Below, piece after piece: positions 47,139 to 56,332 of a DNA stretch of 64,000 bases. The stretch is from the NCBI GenBank assembly GCA_006176705.1, contig QRFJ01000047.1:558001-622000 (forward strand), read 5' to 3'. The notes under the pieces are model-generated. The model worked only from the letters and a program-made list of their open reading frames with translations. It was not told where the DNA came from and made no database searches. Position numbers and translations under genes: made by a program. Each line of letters begins with the position of its first letter. The first letter of the stretch is position 1. Source of the stretch: Cocos nucifera. Lineage: Eukaryota; Streptophyta; Magnoliopsida; Arecales; Arecaceae.

Positions 47139-47868
47139 TACCCTAGCTAGAAGATTGTTTCTACTTCTTATTTCCTTCCACTACTACCTTCTCTAGAAAC
47201 CCCACCATTTCTACCTCCTCTTTTAGGTGTTTAGGGAGGAGACAAGTATGTGGGCTTAGCATGGTTGAAGGAGTTTCATAATTTTAGTAGGCTATTGTGC
47301 AAGAGAGATTTGCCTTCTATGGCATATACTCCATGAAAATGACTTGCTTTTCAAGAATCATGGAGCTGGAAGTAGTAAATTTGGTGATAGTGGTGGAGGT
47401 GATCTTAGTAGTGGTGTTGGTGGTTATGATGAAGACTTTGGAGTTAATGATGGTAGCAATGGAGGTAGCGATGGAGGTGCCATTGGTGGTATAGGAGGTG
47501 ATAGGGTTTTAGAAGAGTTAGTAGTAAAAAGGAAATGATGAAATAGAAATTAAATAAAAATCTGAGCTAGAATGGAGAAAAAGAAAGAAAGAATTTCCAA
47601 AAGTTTCATATCAACTATTTTATGTCACATCAATTTTCATTATATATCACATAATAGCATATGACTATTTTCATAATCTTTGTTAGACGAAAGTAATATT
47701 TAAGGAGGAATTACAAATTTGAATGAAATAAAAATGAAAACCTCTAAAAAAAATTTAAGATTTTTAAAGTAATTAAATATTTTTTATTAATATTTAATTA
47801 TAATTAATCATAATTTAGTAAGAAAAAAAAGAGATCGGATCCATCATGTTTTGAATAAAATCACCACC

Positions 47869-48390
47869 GTGAGTGTGAAAACAGGAAGAGTTGGGGTCCA
47901 TCATGATAGTAAGGCCTATTATAGAGAAAAAAATCATCTCATGGATCTAAACAATCTAAAGATAATGTTTTAAATAAAATCGATAAACAATACATCATGC
48001 GTTATTTATATGGTGCAGAGAAGCACATCTCTTCTACTGGCTAAAATCCTATGATTGATTGGAAAGTTATTTTGCTATATTAAGATAAAATATAAGTTAT
48101 TTTCAGTACTGATATTGTATACCATCGATGCATTGAAATTTGTTTATGGGTTAGGAGCTGCCATTTTGATCCATAATTTTCAAATAGAGAGAGGGAAAAA
48201 AAAAAGGCTTCTACTGCAACTCCCAGATCGTTCCGATTAGTGCTAAGGGAGGTGATTTTTGTCCCTACAATGGGAACCACTACCATGATGGACCCCACCT
48301 TTTTGCACTCAGAGCTAGCGACAATTTTATTCAAAATATAATGGCCCATTTCTTTTTTTTCCTTGCCGAACCATGGTTAATTATACTTAG
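47869..48390 (-). repeat. Right arm of the foldback structure
   Basis: Inverted copy of the left arm. Extending left to about 47820 it also shows AAAAAAAAGAGATCGGATCC and TTTTGAATAAAATCACC, which match the opposite terminus of the same unit and suggest terminal inverted repeats of about 80 bp. Confidence 0.9.
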
Positions 48391-48760
48391 GAAAAGAGGG
48401 AAGAAAGAGTTTAACCCTCCTTAGAAGAGAGGAAAGAGGAGAATAAAGAAGTCTAAACCCTAGCTAGAAGAGGAGGAAAAGAAAAGAGTTTTGGATTCTA
48501 CATCAGCTAATTCCATATCATATCAGCTTTCATTGTGAGTCATGTGATAGCATCTGACCATTTCCATCATGACCTTTAGATGGAAATAGTAGTCAAGAGA
48601 GAAACTACAATATTTTGAAAGTTTGATGGTCTAATTATAATAAATCGAAGTTTAGAATAAAAGTAAAAATCTTCCAAAAATTCAAGATATAATTAAGCCT
48701 AATAAAAAATTAGTTGATGTATAAAATTTTGATTAGCTTTATCTATCTTCTATATGATAG
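48391..48760. other. Repeat-like sequence right of the foldback
   Basis: About 48495-48640 (ATCAGCTTTCATTGTGAGTC onward) is a diverged copy of about 47595-47720 inside the foldback spacer. No gene is visible. Confidence 0.5.
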
Positions 48761-49280
48761 TAGGGATGTGCATTCGATTTTTCTGTTCAAACCAAACCAA
48801 AGTTCTGAAAAATCAAATTTTTGAATTTATATTTTATAAAATCAAAAACCAAACCAAAGTAACCTAAAATCGAATAAACTAAACTGAAATAATTTCATTT
48901 AGTTTGATTTGGTAATTTGGTTTTGGGCTTCTTTATATGGGCTTTTGGTTTTGGTTTGGACTTGTTAAGTTCTTTAATAATTTTATTATTTAGACCGTAG
49001 AATTATACTTGGACTTCGTATTGTTATTCAAATTTAAATTAATATTATTTAAAAAATTAAATTTAATAAAATTACCACAAGCTCTTCATAATCTATCAAT
49101 AAAATTTTGATTTTTGGTTAACTAAAGTTATCAAATTAAACATCAAAGACTGAAACTATTAAAATATTTTAGTTCAATTTTAAATTAAAGTCAAAATTTT
49201 TAGAAAAAATTAAATTAAATATTAAATTAATTAATAATTTGATCTAATTTTTGATTAATTGAATTATTTGTACACTCCTA
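48761..49280. mobile_element. hAT-like MITE (520 bp)
   Basis: Ends TAGGGATGTGCATTCG and ATTTGTACACTCCTA are imperfect inverted repeats (TAGG-x-x-TGT-x-CA). The interior is rich in AAACCAAACC and its complement TTTGGTTTTGG, a common build of plant GGTTTGGTTT-type non-coding repeats. No clear 8-bp target duplication was found, so the class is tentative. Confidence 0.6.
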
Positions 49281-49830
49281 TTGGGGGGAAAATGGTTCAT
49301 GTCGAAGTCCTCACAAGCCGGTTGTCATCGAGGCCCTAAAAGCACCATCTGGCATTTGATGCCACAAACTAGTCCTTGAGCTCCGACTGATACCAAAAGG
49401 CTTACTTCTGAGTTCAACGTATTCCGACCTTCAACCTAAGTCTGGTGATATCTTATCCCAAAATGACAGTGACCCCTCATTGATGCCCAACCTCGAGTGT
49501 CCGCCGAGCTTCTTAACTCCGACCTCCAATTCAAGTTTGGCAACGGTAACTTCAGAATAGTGGTTTCCATTAGGATTTGATCTTAAACATGATCGAAACT
49601 CCAGCTAACCTTTTTCAAATCAGTTAAAGTGACTTTGACATAGTCCCAGCTAGAAAACTTAGTCCTCGTTCAGCTCTTAAGCTCGTCCAACCTTAGAGTC
49701 CAAAACATGAGTCCAGCTCAGATAACTGAAGCCTGGTCTATCCGACCTCAGATTTTATAATATAACTCAATTCGTAAAGTCAGTTGTTAAGCTTGGTAGT
49801 CTCTGACCTCTAAATATGAATGATAGAAAT
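49281..49830. other. Unassigned sequence before element D
   Basis: Sequence with words such as CTCCGACTGATACC and CCGACCTTCAACC, possibly an old LTR piece. No open frame worth naming. Confidence 0.4.
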
Positions 49831-50715
49831 TGTTGGGGATAAATTCAGCTCCCGCCAAAGTCTAGCTCGATGCTCAGTCTAATGCAACCAGTAGCCGCAG
49901 AAGAGCTTCAGCAGACGGGCTTTAGCCGAACCCCCAGCGGCCGAGCTTCTTCCAACCTGTTCAGCCGGCCGAACTACTTAGCAGCGGAGCTCCTTAGACT
50001 CCAAGCGGCCGGGCTTTAAAGGAATCCCCTAGCGCCCGAACTCCTTAGCGGTCGTCTCTCGGCCGAACTTCCCAAGCGGTCGTCTCTTCAGCTGGCTGAG
50101 CTTCTCTGAATTCCCCTATGGTCGAGCTACTCCCAAGCTTTCTCTTCGGCCGAACTCTCCTACAAGTCCGAACTCTTCTGGACGAACAACGAGACTGGAT
50201 GGTATGACCGTCACTACTGACGATGCCACTCTCTCCGTAACCGACTCCATGCGGCCCACGACTTACCAGTATGACTGTCACCAACTGCCTGATAACGCCT
50301 TCCTCTCCGTACTGAACTCCATGTGGCCCACGACCCACCAGCATACGGCTGCAGCTGTCACCACCAACCCCACTGCATATGGCACCTCCCCGAGAGACTG
50401 ACTCCGCCGAACCTCAAGCAGCCCGCCAGCACGCGACTGCAGCCATCACCATCAAGCTCCGCTATAAAAGAGACCCTCCATATACGCTAACTCTAATCTC
50501 TCTGATCTCTAAGCTCTCCTCTTCTTCTCCAAGCTTCGGAACTCATTTCGAGCACTCCATTCCTATTGGCCAGAGCTAACTTGACCGTCGGAGGATCCTG
50601 CCGGAGCCACCCCCCCACCGGCTCCGGACGGAACTTTATTTTGCAGGTCTCCGATGGCGATCTCATCAGCCTCCACTCCAGCAGACTCCGACAATAATCA
50701 GTTTCTGCATCAACA
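49831..50715 (+). repeat. 5' LTR of element D
   Basis: TGTTGGGGATAAATTCAGC to TTCTGCATCAACA. The TATA box CTATAAAAGAGACC is at about 50462-50475. The TGACCGTCGGAGGATCC block follows. It is closely similar to the 3' LTR. Confidence 0.93.
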
Positions 50716-50717
50716 AA

Positions 50718-50735
50718 TTGGCGCTAGAAGGAGGG
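50718..50735 (+). other. Primer binding site of element D
   Basis: TTGGCGCTAGAAGGAGGG, two bases inside the 5' LTR, identical to that of element C. Confidence 0.85.
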
Positions 50736-50832
50736 CACGAACCTCCGAGGTTCTCTTGTTCTTAAAGGAGTGCTCGACGATGATTTTTTCCTTCCCCCTC
50801 CGAAGATCTTCTTTTTCTCTTCCAAAGAAAAA

Positions 50833-51010
50833 ATGCCTTTAGGAGAGCTTCGACTCGACGATCGGCTCCCGTTGCAGCCCCGGCAGCCCAGTTTCCACAC
50901 GAAGCCCTCGCAGACATGGAGCAGTTCAACCCGCTGGTCGGGTCTGTGGCCCCGTCGAGATGATGCTGGCCGTGCGACAACCTCCAGCGGGGACTTTGCC
51001 AGCAAACCTA
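50833..51010 (+). pseudogene. Element D gag, N-terminal remnant
   Basis: Starts ATGCCTTTAGGAGAGCTTCG, which aligns with the element C start but lacks one base, so the frame shifts within four codons. The RRASTRRS-type residues and MEQFNPLV are readable after correction. Homology stops near 51010, where the tandem region begins. Confidence 0.78.
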
Positions 51011-51059
51011 CCATGAGGATGCGAGGAACCAACCTTAAGAAAGAGCATCTGGGCATACC

Positions 51060-52080
51060 AATCACCCTTAGGAAGTCCAAACAAAGAAATATGAAGTTCT
51101 CCCGCGGAGGGTTTCCCAAGAAGACGGAATGAAGTTCGACGCAAGTGAGGCCGAACTCTCTCTCGAGCATGACTCTAAGAAAGTCTGACAAAGGGACGTG
51201 AAGTTCTCCCATAGAAGGTTCCACATGGAGTGCGGCCACGTCCACGACTTTCGCAGCACAAGCGAGGTCGAACTCCACCTCGAAGCTCGTCATCAAGGAA
51301 GCCCCAATAAAGGGGCATGAAGTTCTCCTGCAGAGGGTTTCGTGGGAAAGCGGAATGAAGTTCGGCACGAGTAGGAAAGCAGAATAAAGTTCGGCGTGAG
51401 AAAAGCCGAGCTCCCCCTCGCGCTCGTCATCAAGCAAGTTTTCCCGTGGAGGGTCTCGTGGGGAAGCAGAATGAAGTTCGGCGTGAGGAAAGCCGAGCTC
51501 CCCCTCGAGCTCGTCATCAAGCAAGTTCTCCCGTGAAGGGTCTCGCGGAAAAGTAGAATGAAGTTCGGCGCGAGGAAAGCCGAGCTCCCCCTCAAGCTCG
51601 TCGTCAAGGAAGTCCAAACAAAAGCAGCAGGAAGTTCTCCCACGGAGGGTCTCGCGGAAAAATGAAATGAAGTTCGGCGCAAGTGAGGCCAAACTCCAGG
51701 CCGATTATGTCACCAAGGAAGCCCCCTACAAAGATTTCGCATGAGGTGAGACGAAGTTCGGCCGAGCTCACGACCGCCCCAGGGCAAGCGAAGACTCTCT
51801 CTCGAGTATGACTTCAGGGAAGCTCCGACAAAGGGCATGAAGTTCTCCCATAGAAGGTTTCACAAAAGGGCAGAATGAAGTTCGGCCGAGGTCGAACTCT
51901 CTCTCGGACTCGTCATCAAGAAAGTTCTCCCGTAGAAGGTTTTCACGAAAGGCGGAATAAAGTTCGGCCGCACTCATGACCTCCCTAGCGAAAGCAAGGC
52001 TGCCGAACTCATCCTAAAGCTCGTCATTGAGGAAGCCCCGACGAGGGGGAATAAAGTTCTCCCGTAGGTTTTACAACCCC
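51060..52080 (+). repeat. ~87-bp tandem region replacing the gag core of element D
   Basis: TTCGGC-type markers (in GAATGAAGTTCGGCGTGAGG) occur at 51361, 51390, 51477, 51564, 51673 and 51755, giving clean periods of 87 bp in the middle. Each unit contains GAGCTCGTCATCAAG and TTCTCCCGTGGAGGGT. The minus-strand 322-codon open stretch across it (50724-51692) is a product of the periodicity. Confidence 0.85.
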
Positions 52081-52084
52081 GAAC

Positions 52085-52410
52085 TCCTCGAGCTCGCCAC
52101 GAAGGAGGCCCTGACAAAAGGGCGCGAAGAAGTCCTCCTCCCGAAAGGTTCCGCGACTATGCCCCCCTCAACGCTCCTCTAACTCAAATTCTCATGCGAA
52201 GTTAAGAAGCCGAGCCGCCAAGGACCAGAAAGGACTACTGACCTCCTCCAGGCATGTACGCGATCGAAGCAAGTAATGCCCCTACCATTCGCGACCTACG
52301 GCCACGACACTGAGGAATACATTCAGCTCCAAGACAAAATTGAAGGAGCTCGTCAAAAAGGGGCGGCTGGGTAAATTCCTCCGACGCCAGCCTGAAGCAG
52401 GAGAAGATCG
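52085..52410 (+). pseudogene. Element D gag, C-terminal remnant
   Basis: Aligns with 32610-32914 of element C: the CTCCTCCCGAAAGGTTCCGC start, CGGCCACGACACTGAGGAAT for the zinc-knuckle-like HDTEE block, and AAGGGGCGGCTGGGTAAATT for the KGRLGKF end. Small indels destroy the frame. Confidence 0.8.
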
Positions 52411-52864
52411 GCCAAGGGTGCTGCCATAGCCAGAGAGACGGACAAGGAGCTCGGCGCTGCTATAGCCAAAGGCCGTAAGAAGGTCGGCCACCTTACAGCG
52501 TCACCCACATTGCCCCTGGCGAGGAGCTTCGGTGTATCAAGCGATTCATCGTCTCCCAGTATCAAAGCCATAGAGAAGCATGCTCCAAATTGAGGAGGCC
52601 AGCATGAGATAGAGGAGGTCGTTCCGGCCTGGGATTTACTCGTCGGAGAGAAATGTCGGAGGAACAACGCCTACCACGATCCTTGAGATACGAAGAATTT
52701 GCTGGGAGTGCACTTTCCCTTGGTAAAACTTCCTTTCTTTCCTTTCGATAACATACTATTTCTAGGATGCGAAAACTATGCGATGACAGAGAAACAAGCA
52801 GTTCAATAGTTACCGCGTTAGGAATAGGGGGAGAACCCCGTCCTAACATAGGCAGAGTCTAAGA

Positions 52865-54320
52865 CCTTCAACCTCGGTCAGAGATAAGATCTTTCCCTAA
52901 GGACAACCTCGCTAGAGATAAGATCTCTTCCGAGAAGTACCTCGGCCAGAGATAAGATCTCCCCCAAGAAGAAAGCTCGCAACCTTGATCAGGAAATAAG
53001 ATTCTCCCCCGAGGCGTTCGGGCACTTCAACCTCGACTGCAGGAGATAAGATCTCCTCCGAGGCAAGGCTCGGCTGCAGGAGATAAGATCTCCCCCGAGG
53101 GTCCGGGATAAGCTCGGCTGTAGGAGATAAGATCTCCCCCGAGCGCGCACTTCGACCTCGGCTGCAGGAGATAAGATCTCCCCCGAAAAAAGCTCGACCG
53201 TAGGAGATAAGATCTCCCCCGAGACTTCGACCTCGGCTGCAGGAGATAAGATCTCCCCCGAGGAAGGCTCGGCTGCAGGAGATAAGAACTCCCCCGAGGA
53301 AAGCTCGGTCGTAGGAGATAACATCTCCCCCGAGCGCACACTATGACCCCGACTGTAGGAGATAAGATCTCTTCTGAGGAAGGCTCGGCTGCAGGAGATA
53401 AGATCTCTCCCGAGGAAAGCTCGGTCGTAGGAGATAAGATCTCCCTCCGAGAGCGTACTTCGACCTCGGCTGCAGGAGATAAGATCTCCCCCGAGGAAGG
53501 CTCGACTGCAGGAGATAAGATCTCCCTCGAGGAAAGCTCGGCCATAGGAGATAAGTCTCCCCCCAAGCGCGCACTTCGACCTCGACTGCAGGAGATAAGA
53601 TCTTCCCCGAGGAAGCTCGGCTGCAGGAGATAAGATCTCCCCCGAGCGCGCACTCGACCTCGGCTGCAGGAGATAAGATCTCCCCCCGAGAGATAATCTC
53701 GAGGACCGCTAGGAGATAAGATCTCCCCCGAGGCGCGCACTTCGACCTCGGCTGCAGGAGATAAGATCTCCCCGAGGAAAGCTCGGCTGCAGGAGATAAG
53801 ATCTCCTTCCCGAGGAAGCTCGACCTGCAGGAGATAAGATCTCCCCCGAGCGCGCACTCAGAGATAAGATCTCCCCTGAGCGAAAAGCTCGACCGCAGGA
53901 GATAAGATCTCTCCCCGAGCGAAAGCTCGACTGCTAGGAGATAAGATCTCTCCCCGAGAAAGCTCGGCTGCAGGAGATAAGATCTCCCCCGAGCACGCAC
54001 TTCGACCTCGGCTGTAGGAGATAAGATCTCCTCCCTCGGCTGCAGGAGATAAGATCTCCCCCGAGGAAAGCTCGGCCAGGAGATAAGATCTCCCCGAGCG
54101 CGCACTTCGACCTCGACTATAGGAGATAAGATCTCCCATGAGGAAGGCTCGGCTGCAGGAGATAAGATCTCCTCCGAGGAAAGCTCGACCGTAGGAGATA
54201 AGATCTCCCCCAAGCGCGCACTTTGACCTCGGCTGCATCTCCCCCAAGGAAAGCTCGATCGCAGGAGATAAGATCTCCCCCGAGGAAAGCTCGGCCGCAG
54301 AAGATGAGATCTCCCCCGGG
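52865..54320 (+). repeat. Large palindromic-core array in the 3' UTR of element D
   Basis: About 35-40 units with GGAGATAAGATCTCC, mostly 36-37 bp apart, with longer 44-bp units that carry a GAGCGCGCACTTCGACCTC linker. Because unit lengths are often compatible with reading in frame, long accidental open frames (up to 290 codons on the minus strand) appear; they are not genes. Confidence 0.94.
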
Positions 54321-54645
54321 TGCCCGATACAACCTCGGCTAGGGAAAGCTATCGTGTTAACCTCGGCTAGAGAGCTTCAACTTCCACCTCGATCAGAGAT
54401 AAGATCGGAGATAGCCTCGTCCTGAGATTGGATCTCTTCCGAGCGCCCACATCGATCTCGGCTATCGGAGATAATGTCGCCCCCAAGGAGCGCAACCTCC
54501 GGCTTCGATCACAGCGGACGAAGCCCCCCTCAACCTCAGCTGGAGGTGGGATCTTCCCCGGGCTTCGACCTAGACTAGCACGGAGCTCAGAGGAAGACTT
54601 CGACAGTCGCCTTTCCTACATTCCCTTCCTTCAATTTTCGAACTC

Positions 54646-54662
54646 AGGAGTAGGGGGGCTAG
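54646..54662 (+). other. Polypurine tract of element D
   Basis: AGGAGTAGGGGGGCTAG directly before the 3' LTR. Confidence 0.8.
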
Positions 54663-55545
54663 TGTTGGGGATAAATCCCGCTCCCACCGAAGTCTAGCTC
54701 GATGCTCAGCCTAATGCAACCAGTAGCCATAGAAGAGCTTCAGCAGACGGACTTCAGCCAAACCCCCAGCGGTCGAGCTTCTTCCAACCCGTTCAGCCGG
54801 CCGAACTGCTTAGCAGCGGAGCTCCTTGGACTCTAAGCGGTCGGGCTTTAACGGAATCCCCTAGCGCCCGAACTCCTCAGCGGTCGTCTCTCGGCCGAAC
54901 TCCCCAAGCGACCGTCTCTTCAGCCGACTGAGCTCCTCCGAATTCCCCTACGACCGAGCTACTCCCAAGCTTTCTCTTCGGTCGAACTCTCCTACAAGTT
55001 CAAACTCTTCTGGACGAACAACGAGACTGGATGGTATGGCCGCCACTACTGGCGACGCCACTCTCTCTGTAATCGGCTCCATGTGGCCCACGACTTGCCA
55101 GTATGGCTGTCACCAACCGTCTGACAACGTCTTCCTCTCCGTACCGAACTCCATGCGGCCCACGACCTGCCAGCATATGGCTGCAGCTGTCACCACCAAC
55201 CCCGCTGCATACGGCACCTCTCCGAGAGACTGACTCCACCGAACCTCGAGCGACCCGCCAGCACACGGCTGCAGCCATCACCATCAAGCTCCGCTATAAA
55301 AGGGACCCTCCAGATACGCTAACTCTAATCTCTCTGATCTCTAAGCTCTTCTCTTCTTCTCCAAGCTCCGGAACTCATTCCGAGCACTCCATTGCTGTTG
55401 GCCAGAGCTGATTTGACCGTCGGAGGGTCCTGTCGGAGCCATCCCCCACTGGCTCCGGATGAGATTTTATTTTACAGATTTCGGCGGCGACCTCATCGGC
55501 CTCCACTCCAGTGAACTCCGACGACGATCAATTTCTACGTCAACA
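54663..55545 (+). repeat. 3' LTR of element D
   Basis: TGTTGGGGATAAATCCCGC to TTCTACGTCAACA, with TATA box CTATAAAAGGGACC at 55294-55307. It is 883 bp against 885 bp for the 5' LTR. Confidence 0.93.
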
Positions 55546-55893
55546 AAAATAGATATTTTTCATCCGCATCGCAATCAGATTACAGTTAGTTACTATCTGA
55601 CAGTTATGATCGTCCACTTATCTTCTATAATAAAATTAGAACTATTTGAATGACCTACTAACAATTAATTATAATGGTCACTGCCAACAGATAGAATGAT
55701 TCCATCTAACTATCGGTGTATGGTGCAAAAGTTTGACCCAAGATCTCCATTCAAATTCTAGTCTTTTCGGCCTTTCTCCATGAACAGCCTTCGAGTCCTG
55801 GCTAGTTAGTATAAGAGAATAGGGGCAAACTCGTCTTTTCAAGGGTGGGGCTACGAGGGGGAGAGACCGTTGCCCCCGTGATCTCGCATCCCC
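55546..55893 (+). promoter_or_regulatory. Proximal promoter region of the AKT1-like gene
   Basis: Only about 350 bp separate the 3' LTR of element D from the gene's TATA box. The segment is AT-rich to about 55720 and G/C-rich near 55850-55890. No specific operator is assignable by eye. Older promoter sequence, if any, has been pushed 5.7 kb upstream by the insertion. Confidence 0.6.
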
Positions 55894-55899
55894 TATAAA
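55894..55899 (+). promoter_or_regulatory. TATA box of the AKT1-like gene
   Basis: TATAAA in CCCCTATAAAGAAG, about 440 bp before the start codon. A transcription start near 55925 would be expected from normal spacing. Confidence 0.6.
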
Positions 55900-55924
55900 G
55901 AAGAAAACCCCTCGAAACCGAGCG

Positions 55925-56332
55925 CGAGCGAGAGAGAGATAGCTATGGCGTAATTTGGAAAGGACTTCTCTAGGGTTTCTAAACTCTTACGAACGATCGA
56001 TCTGTTTTGTTTAGTAGACGGCAAGAGAGACGAGGAGAGGAGATGGGAAAAATTCGGGAAAGATAGATTAGAAAGGGTGAGATCAAAGGGAGAGATCTGG
56101 GGAGATTCAGACTTCTTTCAGCGTCGGTGGCGGTGGTGGTGGTGGTGGAAAATAGATTTCTTGTTCTTTGGGGTTTGTTCTTATAGATAACAAAAAAAGA
56201 AGTATATTTTTTAATAAAAGAAAAGCAAGGGAGACGGAGACGGAGACGGAGAGAGATAGTTCAGAGAGACGCTGGAAACAGGGGATAGAAGAAGTTTAGA
56301 AGAAGGGTCTGGACTGCGGAGGAGGAGAAGAG
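55925..56332 (+). other. Presumed 5' UTR with two short uORFs
   Basis: Purine-rich leader with GAGAGAGAG, GGTGGTGGTGG and GGAGACGGAGACGG repeats. ATG GCG TAA at 55945-55953 and an 8-codon uORF at 56043-56066 (ends AAAGATAG) precede the main start. A leader intron cannot be excluded. Confidence 0.6.

Larger units (their letters stand above)
46618..48390. mobile_element. Foldback structure: two inverted ~522-bp arms around a 730-bp spacer
   Basis: The left arm (46618-47138) is the reverse complement of the right arm (47869-48390) with few differences; the outer boundary is CTAAGTATAATTAACCATGG and the inner boundary GTGAGTGTGAAAACAGG. Each arm looks like a MITE-like unit of its own: the TTTTGAATAAAAT ... 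GGGGTCCATCATG wording at one end recurs inverted at the other end (compare 46660-46730 with 47850-47905). The spacer (47139-47868) holds no recognisable gene; its glycine-rich small open frame (47344-47538) comes from GGTGGT-type repeats. Confidence 0.88.
49831..55545 (+). mobile_element. Element D: non-autonomous Tat-related retrotransposon with expanded arrays
   Basis: LTRs at 49831-50715 and 54663-55545, PBS at 50718-50735, polypurine tract at 54646-54662. Flanks are GAAAT (49826-49830) and AAAAT (55546-55550), a target duplication with one change. Inside are a gag start, an ~87-bp tandem region where the gag core should be, the gag C-terminus, and then a 1.5-kb palindromic-core array. No pol domain is present. 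Its layout after gag (GAGGAGGCCAGCATGAGA words) is shared with element C, so C and D belong to one non-autonomous family. Confidence 0.92.

Noticed and set aside
47297..47538. Small glycine/serine/aspartate-rich open frames in the foldback spacer
   Set aside because: They arise from GGTGGT/GATGG-type simple repeats and match no known protein.
50724..51692. Minus-strand open frame of 322 codons
   Set aside because: It runs across the 87-bp repeats and antisense to the gag remnant; it has no recognisable domain.
53027..54213. Two overlapping minus-strand open frames of 276 and 290 codons
   Set aside because: They consist only of translated array units (repeats of GEILSP and RSYLLQ) inside the element D array; periodicity without stops explains them.
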